Below, piece by piece: positions 1 to 13,300 of a DNA stretch of 64,000 nucleotides. Source of the stretch: Orthonyx spaldingii. Its lineage: Eukaryota; Chordata; Aves; Passeriformes; Orthonychidae. The DNA lies in contig VZTJ01004015.1 in the NCBI GenBank assembly GCA_013397795.1, positions 372,001-436,000 of the forward strand, written 5' to 3'. The translations under genes were made by a program, and so were the position numbers. Numbering within the stretch: position 1 is the first letter of the stretch; the number at the start of each line of letters is the position of its first letter. Below the pieces are notes generated by a model that ran no database searches, was not told the DNA's origin, and saw only the letters and a program-made list of their open reading frames with translations.

Positions 1-1213
1 TACAGTAAACAACAACGAGTCTGGCTGCTAAACAAGCTGTATGGAGCTGAATTCATTGCTGAATGCACCTGCCATGGCTACCCAACTCCCAGCCTAGGGG
101 CTTCTCCAACTCACCATCCTGTGTGTTTTATAAGAGCTTCAAGCTTTAAACTAAGGAAAAAGGACAGGAGAAACAGCAAAGTAAAGAAATGAAAACAAAT
201 TAGAGAACAAAAGCAGCAAGTAAACAAAATTTCTGCTTCGGGAAAAAAATCCCCAAACCAGAGACATTTACTTAATGTCCCACTGCAGTATGCAGAGGCA
301 AATTGTTATATAATATACCACAGCCATATCAGAGCTCAGTAATATATTCTTATTTATTCATCTCAGTGACAAAAAAATCAAATGAAAATATGCATTTCAA
401 GTACCAAAAACTATCTAAACAGCTCAGCTTTATATGGAAACTAATTACAACAAGCCTAACAAAAAGTATGTGAAATGTTAAAGGTTTTCTCCTTTGATGT
501 ACTAAAAAGTCATTTTTACGTATTATTTACACTGTACAACACTTGGTGTTAATACTGTGCTAAAAGGATATTATTTAGGCTGGAGAGTTTAACAATCAAA
601 AATTTTAAAAATGCCAATTCCATCCCAGAAGTTGTTTTTAATTGTCTTGCTGAGCTTGCTGCTGGTTTTGGGGGTGCCTGTCCCCACGGGCTACCAGTTA
701 CAGTCTGACTTCACTAGAATGAATGAAGGTGTCATACTGGCAGCACACAAAAATATTCCTGGGCCTGACTAGAAAAACAGAAACCTGAAAGAACAGAATG
801 CAGAACATTTTATTTTAAATATGTTTAATGAACAGCTTTGCTGATTCTAATCACCTCCTCTCCCTCTCCTACGTCAATGAAGCAGCAGCTACAGGAGCAC
901 TGCAGCAACTGTTACTTAAAAGAAACTCCAAGAGCAGAAGTAAACAGAAAAGCTAAAAACAAGCTGTGCTACAGTCTGTGTTGACAAAGCCCAGAGGTCG
1001 CCCACTCTGACCAGCCTTCCCCTCCAGCAGCCCAGCTACTGAAGAGTTGCTTCTTCCTCGTGGTGGCCTTGGCCTGGCACAAGGAGCTACCAAGAGGTGT
1101 AGAGACAGCACCCAGCCCCAGTACATGGCTTCAGAGGACACAGCTCCTTCTTCTGCATGTCCTTTGCAGTTAGGATAAGGCCTGGAAGATTCCAGCTTTC
1201 TGAACTTACTCAC
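1..1213 (-). other. SNX7: SNX7 intron 7 (partial)
   Basis: AT-rich intronic sequence follows the exon 7 donor. I looked for the final BAR residues of SNX7 on the minus strand and found none, so the intron runs off the window edge. No repeat or RNA gene was recognised. Confidence 0.75.
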
Positions 1214-1300
1214 CAGATCGTTTTCTGTCCTTTTACTGGCTAAAGCATCAACTTTGGAATCGAGCTCGCCTTGAATTTGGTCTCTCCTTTTCAAAACACC
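1214..1300 (-). CDS. SNX7: SNX7 coding exon 7 (BAR domain, continues beyond window)
   Basis: The exon has 29 codons in phase 0 at both ends. A long pyrimidine run (A15 on the plus strand, 1315-1329) precedes the acceptor ATTAAG|GGT, and the donor is CTG|GTGAGT. It encodes [20 protein letters not shown] and ends in ENDL, a charged BAR helix. Reading through the donor gives a diverging 113-residue frame, which is an artefact of ignoring the splice site. The remaining BAR residues and stop codon should lie left of position 1. Confidence 0.93.
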
Positions 1301-4300
1301 CTTAATATAGAAGGAAAAAAAAAAAAAAAGAAGTAAACTGCACCAAATTTTAGCTCTTTCAGAAAACCATCAAACAACTTGCCTACTTGATAAACAAGAT
1401 CACAGAATGATACCATTTAATAATTTTGACATATGTTTTATTTTAAAAAAATAAAATAATGAAGACCTATTTTTCCATATCTGTATGTCAAGAATCTTAC
1501 TAAATCCACAATCAGTGCCACAAGAATCTGCCATACGCAATATCACTGCCAGCTGCACGAGCAAAACTGCTACAGCAGTTTCCCTGGTATCACAGCTTAA
1601 CTTACTATATATTCATTTTAAACCAGCAACATGAGTTTTAAATTTCATGAAAAGAAGTATCTTCTTTGAATAAAATTTACAATATAAAGTAGAATGAGTA
1701 AAAAGAATAAAAAAGGCATTACTGAAATTGTGACTTTAACCTTTTAATATTATTAAGTGCCAAATGTAGTTCTGACAAATCAGAAAAAAATGTCAGAAAA
1801 ATCAGACACAGTTACCGTAGAAATGATGGCTTTTCTACCATTAACATATGTGCTTATTTTCAGCATATGTCATTTTTACCTCCTTTGAAACTATCTTATC
1901 AGGTATTGGGTTTTTAGCATAATGTCAAAAAAATAATTAGAAAGGAATGTTACTTGTTAAGCTACAGAACAAGAACAGTATTACAGATTAAATTTCCATT
2001 TCCAATGCTCATTTGCTCTGAGACCTTGATGAAGCCTTACAAATGTCTCTTTGTCTTAGCTTCCTCATCTGTAAAAGCACACTCAGGTATGCTTATCTTG
2101 CAGAAGTGTTGCAAGGCTTTAGTCCTTTTGAAAACAAATCAGAAGCAGGACATATATAATTACAAATCTCAAGAACTTCTTTTACATTACCATGCCACAA
2201 CTGGTTTTACTGCTTCTTCTGCAGAGATGTTCAGTATTCACCTCTAGCATAGGGCATGTTGAAACAGCACAGGGCACAAGCAGCTCTACCTTCTCTAGCT
2301 CTCTTATTTGACTGAGTTCTCTCTGAAATCTTGACACTTTATCAAACATGACAGAATAATTTAGGAGCTTAATTTTCAAATATTTTTTCAATGTTTCTTT
2401 CTGAACATGTAATCACTATAAAAAATTGGTAAATCTGACTTTGGGCATTTCTGAGCAATAGATTAGCAATACAGACAAATGCTCATCAATAGCTTGGAAT
2501 CTTTAGATCAGATAAATACAGAAAACGTTTAGCTGTAAACACAGAAGGAAAGCAAATGTCTGGAACACCTATTCTTCATAATACAAATGTTTTCTCTTTT
2601 TTCCTATTTCTTTTGCCACTTTTAAAACTTTTAATGACTGCTTGGCAACACATCACAAATACACTTTAAATTACAAGACAAACCCAATTATTTTAATATT
2701 AAGGTACTACATCTATAGACAAGTGCTGACTTCTAATGGCAAACAGAGGCACTCTATTTTTAAAACATATTATTATACTTTTACAGGGTTTTTGTGTGAT
2801 ATTTAATAGTATCCTGCCACAAAACCCACAAATAATTTTATGTGGACCCATAACTAATTAATGCTGTAATTTGTACCCTGAGGGACAGATTTGTTTCATG
2901 GGTCATTTAGGAAGGGGTTGGTCCAGATGTAAATATTTTAGCTATGAATTCACCTCTTTTCCCAGTTAAAGGGTGAACTCATGACACTAGAAAATACAAG
3001 GACTGTATTGTATTGATCACACCTTGCTGTGCACATTTGCAGATGATCTTGGCAGCACTGCACCAAGGTCCCTGCAATGAGGGGTTAAACACATCTCTGA
3101 AAGGTTTACTAGTGAGTGACTTCCACAGGGTATTTTTAGACATTTTAGTTTAGTGACTAGTATTTCCCTCTGCAAAATGCAAGAGAGAAATAAGCAGTAA
3201 GTAAAATAAAAATCCATGGTGAATGAAGGGAAAGTTGTAGAACAGGAATGAGCCACTGAAGGAAGGTTTCTCCTCTGGACAGGACCTCATGGCAGCCTAA
3301 TAATGTGTTGCAAGTGCTGCATCAAGAAAGCTACAAGCAAAAAAAATATAGTGGGCAACAGCTACTTGTAAGGTGTGCAGGAAGATCCAGGTAATCATCC
3401 TGGAGTTGTCCCCAGAAACCTCTCTGTGCTGTGGACAAAACAGAATGCCTGAGAATGGGTGAGGGTGAAACAGGCTGCAAAATGTAAAGCAGTGGGCAGG
3501 CAGCATCTCCTCAGCAGCATGAAGACTACAACTGCTCATGGGGAACAGACTTAGAAATTCTGAAAAATAAGGTTGGAAGTGGGGGAGAAGAAGATGACCT
3601 GCAATTGCTAGGACAGTAATCTCTTCAGATCTTTAAGCACAGCAGTACCTACCTCCATCTACCAGCATGTACATGCAAATAATGAGGACATTTTGTATGG
3701 CCCCTTCTTCTCTGAAGATTGTTTTAAAGACAGCAGTCATTGCAGCGGGAAGTCCTAACTCTCGGTAGCTAAGCCTTAGTGAGAAAGTGGCAATACAGTG
3801 CCACCAAAGGCTCAGGTAATGTGGGTCTTGCCCTGCCCATGGCCTGTAGGACTCTCGCAGCCCCTACTCAGAAACCACTGCAGCAAGAGCTGGGTTCCCA
3901 GCAGTAACACAAGAACAGATTCTGCAGCTGGCATTGCTCAAAACCTAGACAAAGAGGGGTTTGTACACATGTTCTGCTTTCTGGAGGCAGCAAAGTGGGA
4001 ATTATGACATACTGAATTCAGTTACTTAATTATGTTGATTATCCACCAGCACTGAATATATCAACCCTGGAGTCTGATTTTTTACATCCTCTCCAAGTGT
4101 AAGAAAAATACATACATAAAGGGAGCTGAGAGCAGTAGCTTATGGCAAAGACTAACACATGCTTATATAACGGTGCAGGGACTGGAAGTTCCCAGCTGTT
4201 CTGGAAAAAGAAAACATACTTTAGGAAGAGCTCCTAGAAAGGGAAAAACCTCTCCCCTCCTTTTCCCACACACAGTCTGTTACTCAGCGAGTTCATATTT

Positions 4301-7300
4301 TGGCAGTATCAGGGAAGGTCTTTCTCAGCTGCTGTCCTCAAACCCTCTCTGCTACAATGCAGAGCTCACTGAAGGTGGCAAAACCAGACACCCTAGCACA
4401 GCCACTCAGGGCTGCCTGCCAGAAAAAACTATCAAGCTCTTCTTATTGTGAAGGGGCACCTCTTGCCTGATTAGCAAGGGAAACAAGACCAATCGAACTC
4501 CCCGATAATGGACAGATATCCTATGCTGTGCATGTTTACAGGGACTGTAAAGTCATTTTCATCAGCTTCAAATTCTCTCTTGAACATTATCACTGGACTA
4601 AGGCAAATTTTATATCCAGCCATAAAGAGTCCTTCGGGAGACCTTACCATTCCTTCAGGAAACCTTACCATGAGAATTTCACTGTAGAGAACGTATTCAT
4701 GCAAAAGGGGCAGCAGGCTTTCTGAGAGCCCTGCCATTCTCTTCTCCGTGGCCTTGCAGCAGCGGTCGATGCAGCCGGCAATGCCCTTCAGGGAGTCTGC
4801 GATGTCTTCTTCCGATGCCGACCACAGTGTGTGGATGGGGCCGTATTCCTTCATTTCATTAAAATAGTCTTAACAGGAACATACACACATATTACTCTTT
4901 GTTCATTCACAGATGTCTAAGTGATACTAATTGCAACTTCATATTTACTGTGAACCAAGCAAGAGACTAAGGCTAATGTTTAAATTTGCTCAAATGACCA
5001 CGATAAGTCAATTCCAGTTCATTGTTTATGAATAAACTCATCAATTAATGTGTTGTTATTAAGGAGCTTTGAGAAATCTATCAGCAAAAATGCCCCAGTC
5101 ATTTCAAAATAACACACACACTCAGGCAGGCCTGAAAGAGGTGTATTCAGACACCCGATGACCTGCATCACTTCACGTTGTCTTCATACTGAGCAACAGG
5201 AACCACAGCAGTTGGTCTGACTTGCTGACATCTACTGCCTGGAATTCCTCTGCTTCCTGGTAAAAGTAATGTTCCAAATACAGTCTCAGTTATTAAAACC
5301 TGAAGTTTTGTTATGTTCCAAAAGCTTCAGAAGGAACACTGAAGTTCACTCCTGCTTTGCAGATATCTCCTTCAGTAGTTTTTATTAATTTAAATACAGG
5401 GATATCCTATGAATTACTTATGTCTCTAGAGTAAGTGCTAATCCATAAGCAGAGAGAAGCCCACAAATTACTGTGCCATTTGGTAGGGCTAAACATGGGC
5501 AAGCTGCGTTGGTCCATGCACATCGGTCATGTATTGAAAATGCAATTTTGTCACTACTAAATTTATAATGAAGAAATGTCCTAAGAAAGGTGAAAGCAGT
5601 CATTCCTTACATGAAAAATATAATGTTCACTTGAGATTATTTGGACAAAAAAAATCCCTCTATGGAAGATGTAATCAAGAACCCCATGTTAAGGTACTGC
5701 AAGCAGGAATGTTCTCTGTATCACACCTATCAACAACTCCTATTCATGACAGTGTAGCCCTGCACAAAAGTGTTCTGACAAGTGTTGCTTGGAAAATCTA
5801 GAAAGAAGATATAACCTACAGCATTTGGGGGCATGTCAAAATTCTTAAGCTTTTCCAAGAAATATTTTGGCACTAATACCTTGAACCTACAAACCTCAGA
5901 CAGCTACATTCACTGAAAGGAACAATAGTAAAAGGAACTCTTTTCACCAACATGTAGTTTTCTTTCATAACACCCTTTCAATTCAGTGAGAACACACTGA
6001 CATCTGGCACTGCACAAAATAGCTCAAGGACTCCGTCATTAACAGAATGCAGCTCTTCAAATTATATTATACTATATTATATTATATAGACAAGAAAATA
6101 CTTCAAGTGCTACCCAGTGGAAACTCTATTGAACAGGCATAGCCTGAGATCAGGATCAACTCAGATTCTCAGAGTAGTCAGTAACTTAGCACTCCAACTA
6201 GGTGTGTTACTGTTAGTTAAGGAAAAAATTAAGATTAAGCCATCCTTCTTGAGAAAACTCTAATAGGCACAACTTACCATGACAAAAATTATGGCCAACA
6301 GTAAAGCCATAAAAAAATTTAAGTCTACTTGGTCAACACAGAAAAAAGGTGCAGAACAAAATTAAACAAAGAGAAGGTTAGAGATCTGGAATCAAGACAG
6401 CCTTGTGTCATTATGAGATCACATGGAAAACTGTACATTCCCTTGCAAGTTAAAAACCAAAGGTCATGCAGTTTCCAAAACACACAAGTTAAAATATAGC
6501 CATATTTACTACATTTTCTTCTAAGTTCCTTATAAGTAGCTGAATGACATGTTAAAACTCTTCCTATGAAAAAATTATTCAAACTAACTTGAAAGTCTGT
6601 CAAAAACATGGCCAGAATGAAAAACACAGTATAAATATAAAAATGTCCCTTTTTCCTTGCTTGCTGGAAAGAGTATTTTGCCTGCCATAATGAAAACAAA
6701 TTTACTTTTCAATTTCTTAAATCAATAAAACTGATACATGTTTTCTACTTACCCCTTTCTTCCTTGTAAATCCTATGAGCTATTTTATCTAGTAAGTTTA
6801 TTTTCTGACTAAATGTTTCCATGTAATTGTTCATTTCTGTAAACATTTCAGGACGGTTTTTAACTGCTCCTCTCACTGAGGATGCTACAGCTCTGACGGT
6901 CTGTCCCATCCTGCTCAGCAAACCAGGACCCTGCTTCTTGTGTGAGGAGAGTTCCTAAAGACAGAACAAGCTCTATTTACTTTCAGGTACTTTTGTTAAT
7001 TCTCTGAAAATAATAAATAAAGCCCTTTTCTTTTTTTTTTTAACAAACTTTTTTTAAACATAAACCTCTCTCTTACTTTTTAGTATATAAATCTTATAAT
7101 TATTAGACCAGTGTCAGAAGCATCCCTATCTTGTGCATTTATTAGCTAAGCCTTTCTGAGGAAACACAAGCATGCCATGTATGACAGTCTCACAAGAATG
7201 GCTGAAGATGGCAGAGAACCTTTACCCCATCACTCCTCAGGGTGAGTTAGCTAGTTTGCAATTTAACTTTTTGAACAGGAACAGAGAGGTAATGATTGTA

Positions 7301-10300
7301 GAAATAAGTCTTTGAGAAAAGCAGACAATGTTCCTACTGGAGGAAGTAACCCATCTGGTTTTTTTACCTCTTTTTATACATTGCTAGAATAACCTTTGCT
7401 GAAATTCAGAGGCAGGATTTTCTGAGTACAAAACTCCAATTTGCAACTGGACGCATTTGGCAACAATGCAACAGGAAAAGGCTGTATTTTTCTTTTATGA
7501 GATCAGTAAAACTTAAAAAAAAAAAAAAAATGGAAAAGACAGTGCCATGCCAAAACAATAATTAATTGAAACTACTATTTCCCACATAATCTTGGAAGCT
7601 TGTATGTGTATCAGAAAACACGCAGAGTTGAAATACTACCAATCTGCCACAAAAATCCAAAATGCAGTAACAAAAATAACTCTGGAAGGTACAGCAATAT
7701 TTATGGTCATGTGCACAATTGCCAAAACCCCAGAAGAAAATCTCAGGTTATGAATATTCCATAAATCCCTGCCTGCTTCTGACTCTTCTGTAACAAGCCA
7801 TGGGATGACACTACTGAATACTGAACCAGGGAGGCTCCTGGTACACCCTACTAACACAACATGTGGTTTCACATAACTGTAAATAAAAACAAAGTCCTTT
7901 TACCCAGGCTTGTGCAGTAAGAAAAATTTTGAAGTTCTCATTAAAAGTTAAAGTTGGATGATCAGCAATACGGTTCAAAAATTTATGTAAAGCTTTTCTT
8001 CGAGTCTCAATGAATTCATCACTAAATCGTTCCACCATTCCCTTCATTATGAATTTTTCAGGCAACGGCTAAGGAAAAAAAGAAGAAATATATTGTATAA
8101 TTTGCATCATATTCAGTGTATTATAATAGTTCTTCTGCTTACTAAAAATCATAGGTATGCCTTGTAAAATCCACCATGCAATAACCCAAAAGCTACAAAA
8201 AGTTATCATATTCAACTCAGGTATACCATGTTTCTTGTAATACACAATGCAGAAGAACACAAGTACAACTAAAAAAGGACATAAATTACTGCAAATTACT
8301 GCAAATGCCACAATTAAAAACCCAAGAAATACCTTTATGTGATTTTTGTCACATACATATAAAGCTAAGGAAAATAGGTTGGCTTAATGTTTGTTAAACT
8401 TCAGAAGCTGAAGAAAGACCTTAAACATCTCTGTATAAAACTGGAGCCATCTTATAAACAAATAAAAATAAGTTTTAGCAAACAAACAGGAATAATCAGT
8501 GTCGGATGTGCTTCTTCAAGTTTGCTCTTCAACCAAAGGAAATCCTGATATCGTCTTCGAACTTCATATTCACTGGAGTCAAATTCAGCACGGGTTGTCT
8601 GAACACCAAAAGCAGAAAAAACAGGCTTAGGTTAGAATACCAGAAAAAAAAAATGTTTTAGATTTTGGAGAAAACTGAGTACTTGAAGGGAATGCATATG
8701 TTCTATTTTGTCCCTGTTATTGGTTTGCTGTTATTTGAAAGAACAATGATCAACTCCTTGATGAGTTAACACATCCTATTTTTGCAAGAAATCAATGTTC
8801 TATTGGGGAAAAAAAGAAGTGAGCACTAAGCTGCACTTTGTGCAGTGACTTACAGTGATTATCTTACCACAATGTTTCCAAATTATTGCAATAATTACTT
8901 ATTAATTAAGGTGTGGCATTTTCCTTCCACCAATCACAGTTATGTTCATTACTTTTAGGGCATGTCTTTTAAAGTGATTAGTAATCTACAAGTGAGGAAA
9001 GTCCATTTTTTAGCACTCTGAACAAAGCCCAAAGAGCTGAGATACGTCCTTGGGACCTGGTGACATTACTCAATAATCCCCACATTCAAAGCATGAAAAC
9101 TTCAGCATATCACAGCAACAACACTTCCTGCACTGCTTAATGGATTCTGCATCCCATCATCGAGTCCAGTTTTGCAGCCCCCTGTTAGAACTTGCCAACA
9201 GACCTTTAATGCCTACAATTACAAAACTGTCAGACCATGAGATTTATTTTACCACTGCTCTGTCTTCTGGAGGCAAGCCACAAAGAGCCCATGTTTTCAT
9301 TAACATGTGCTATTTAGCATTCATTGTTGGACAGAGATTTATAAAGAGATGCAAGTAAATTCTAAAAACCTCAAAACATGCTTTTGTAATCTAAACATTT
9401 TTGAGGGTTGAATAAAAATTTTTCAACGTATGTAGGAGGAATGCTATTACTTTATCATCAACAACCAGCACTCCAAATTAAACATGATAAGAAAGAAGAG
9501 ATAAAAAAGCAAAAGCAATCCACCTTACAGCCCCTTCATACTCGCCTGCAGAAAAAATGTTCTCTCGTCTACAGAAACAGGCATAAAGTGAAAATTATTG
9601 CTAGCAACCTAACAAAGATAGCTCTCTTACTACTCGTTACATATTTTATGAGGAATTGATATCTCCTCTTATTTAAAGATGAATAATTCCCATTTGAAAA
9701 TCTGCTTTTAAATGAATCTTAAAAAAACCCTCAAAGTAAAATAAATTCACAGTGCAATTCTCAAAATGCAGCCTGCAGAATATTTGCTGGTAATCTCAGA
9801 AGACCTGTCTGGTATCACAAGGCTGACTTTCTTCCTTATTTCCCGTAAATAACTTGCATTCAGGACAAATAAAAATACACCTAATTGTTTCCTAATACTA
9901 CTTTCTCATTAGAGAATTGTGGCAGTTTCCCCAGAAATCATATGCAACTGTAAATGGGAAGCAAACATCCATGTGTTAATGGCTGCTGCAATTAAAAAAG
10001 AATGGAAATGAAAGACTGTAGCAGGTAACATTTATGCAAGACGTAAGACTGGTAGCCTGTAAGTGATCCAAAAGTCATCAATACTTGTGCTAATACAGTG
10101 TCTTCCAACTAAACCAGTCCTTTGGCTATTTCCTATTCCTGCTGAAGATCACAATAGAAAATGGTATTCTCTCATAGCACTCATTTTGCCACTGAAGAAT
10201 GATTAACTGTTTTCTCAACATAAGGAATCTAAGCACGTGTATGCAGTCTCACACTGATTTTTTTCCATTATCTAGCACAGTTTCATGCAGCTTTAGTTGT

Positions 10301-13300
10301 CTATAACTCATGGCAAAATTACAGTAAAGTTTAAATTCAATAATATCCCAGAGAATGGTGTGCAAGAAGAGTGAAAATGCCAATTGTTAGCAAAGTAAGC
10401 CATTAAAGCCATGAATAGATACTTACCTTTGTGACTACTCTGTATGTAATAAATGTTTCAATGGCTGTAATGTGGCTTTCAGGATCATCAACTGTAATGA
10501 AGAGATCTCTTAATTCTGGTCCATCTTCAAATTTATACTGGTTTATCATTGATGAGGGGGATATCGGCACTGAAGGACTGAATGAGTTTACCTCAGTCAG
10601 AGATGTATCCTACAGATAAGATGTGAGAACACCCATATCAATACATCTTTGTATACAAACACGTCTCAGATGCTAAAATGGCAAGCTTTTCAATAATCTG
10701 ACAGAACAGATAAAACTCGGAGCAGATGAAAGAATTATGGAGTACACAGCAAATCTATTATCCTTTTCAGTATTTGCTTTGGTGAGGATGTAAGAAATAA
10801 GATTTATTCTAAAAGTCATGAAAGAACAAAATACTACCATTTGAGAAGAATGTTATGCGTAGCTAGAAAGAGAACTTGCCTATGAATAGTAAAATTAATT
10901 ATGAACCAAGCACCCATTAACTGTGTAGGGTACTTATCAGTTTAATTAAAATTGTTAGAAGCCAGTTACTGAGGACTTATGATGTTTGAATTATCTCTAA
11001 TTACCTGAACAGGATGGATAAAAAAAACGATGATTTAAAAAAACCAAGGCAAAATCCAAATCAGAATTTTTACTGGAATTGGATATTTCAGTTCGCATTT
11101 ATTTTAAAATAAAATTTGGAATGTAAAACAACGACAGGCACATCAATTCATCTTCCTTTTTAAAGGAAAACAGTCAGCAAGGATGCAGTGCAAATTTGCT
11201 GCTTAATTTCCAAAAAAAAAAAGTCAAACCACTGTTTTGCTGAAGTGAAAAACCACTTTTTGGTACCACTGACCACTTCCACACAACTCTGTAAGTCTGT
11301 CCCCATAGCAGCTGCTTTGGCTGGTGCATTCAATGGTGCTCACTTAACTGCTGAGAAACAAGGTGGAAACTGGAAAGAAATCTCATTTTCTTCCTTACAT
11401 GCAAGCCTGGGTGAGATCTACTAATCTAAAATCTTGAAGGATACAGTTGCTATGAAAATAAATTGAAATCACTAACTTCATAAAAGAGCGTAACAAGATA
11501 AATCATTAGAAATAACAGAGAAATTGAAACAGATCACTATATTTTAAATATCAAATACTGTATACAGCTTTTTTAACATATCCAATGCAAAGAAGTATTT
11601 TCATAACAAACTTTAAAATTAATCTATTTTCTATAAGTTTTCTAAAAGGGTAGTTAAGACTACACTGACTACAAGTGGCAAAGATTTGCAGTCTCCAATG
11701 CCTTATTAGCTATGGAGGAAGGAGGAAAGGGATGTAGTTAAAGAGAAAACTGCTCAAAAGCCAGGACTGGAAAAGTGCGAGCCCACAGTAACTGAAGGCA
11801 CGGCATCATCCCAAGGCTCATCCCACAGCAGTGAACAGCACCCCACTGTAGTGCTGCTGAACTGGGTAAGAATTGCTTTTTGCCTTTGAATTCAACTGGA
11901 TCAAAACTTTCTCTGGAACACCTTATCTTGTTCTTTTTCTTTGGATTTATCAATGTACTCCCACAAATATGGAAGAGACATTTATACCAGCAATGATGCC
12001 CAGAAAGCGCTTATGTACCGGTTCTCCTCCCATCACTTACGTGCAGTTCTTTGAACAGGGAGACAAAAGCAACACAGACGACTAAAGACAACACTTTAAA
12101 TATTACACAGTGGCTTCCTTGTACACCTGCCAGTCATTTTACTTTTACTCAGTATGTTTCTACACAATTTCTATACAGCCAGCACTATCCTGAGTCGTGC
12201 AGAAAAAATAGAGCGGTTCTCAGAGCCCGCTAGCACTGGCTGCCCGTGGTCTAGATGAAGAATGAGGACTGCTACTTCAGAGCAGCCCATGCAATTCAAA
12301 GTGCTGAGACAATGGGAAATTTCCAGGGAAAGAAAAATGCATGTGAACGTGTAAGGGACTTGAATGGCCATATAATTTGAGGAGTAATGGCTCTGCAAGG
12401 CCTAAATTGGATCAAGGTAAATGTGTTTCATATTTTCTCATTTTCCATGGGGCATTAATGTCTTAATGTTTCATTCCTTCTTCTAGGCTGCTACTAAAAA
12501 TTGCTCTATTCATGCAGGTGTCTGAAAGTATATTTTTATGTGGAAGGGCTTATGAATATGTGGCTTGAGAAACAAAATATGGGCAATAAAAATCCACAGA
12601 AGAAGCAAGTATTTGGTTTTGTTTAATACAGCTCTAGTATTCATGTGCACACGAATGAATGCACATGAGTTTTAAACAAGCATCTGTCTCTTTATCCTCA
12701 TAATACTTCAGGTTTACTTCCAGTAATTCTTGAAGTTCCTGTGACCTAAATCTGATGTCATCACAGAAAGACAGTAAAAAAAAAATGGTAATTTTCTATA
12801 CAGCTGTAATTTTGTGGTTGGAACTATGTTTTTGTGTGCATACAGATGAGGGCAGGAGTTTTGTAGCACAGGAAAAACAGACAATTCTTCTAGCTCTTGG
12901 GTTGTGTAACCTTCTTCCTCTTCATCCATGCAAAGAGCATCAACGCCCTGTCCCAGAAAATGATGTCCTTTGCCACACCTCCCCCAACCCACCTACCTGC
13001 AGCACCCCTTCTCTTTCCAAGCCCCTTCACTCCTGACAGAGCAGTTGGCAGAGCTGTGTGTGCCAGTCCACAAACAGGTTCATGCCTTTTGATTTACAGG
13101 CCAAGAGACCACGCAGATAGAAATCAATGAGCTCCTGGCAGTATGAGGGCCTTTTTCTGGGGCTCCTTTCCCTAACACTTGCAGTTACCCTGTCTCGGTC
13201 TCACATGTGACTGCAGTTGGCCAGCAGGACTCCAAAACATCTAAGGGAAGGAAAACACTCATACAGCAGGAGCAGCCTCAAAATAGGCTACACACAGAGC

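Noticed and set aside
3560..3620. Possible reverse-oriented CR1 tail (AAGGTTGGAAG)
   Set aside because: Only about 11 bases fit; the ATAGAAT octamer and the GATCATC block are absent.
6325..6699. 124-codon hydrophobic minus-strand frame
   Set aside because: Lies inside SNX7 intron 5, has no family resemblance and biased AT-rich composition.
8069..8311. Membrane-protein-like minus-strand frame before exon 4
   Set aside because: AT-rich intron sequence translates to hydrophobic residues; the frame stops exactly at the TAG of the splice acceptor.
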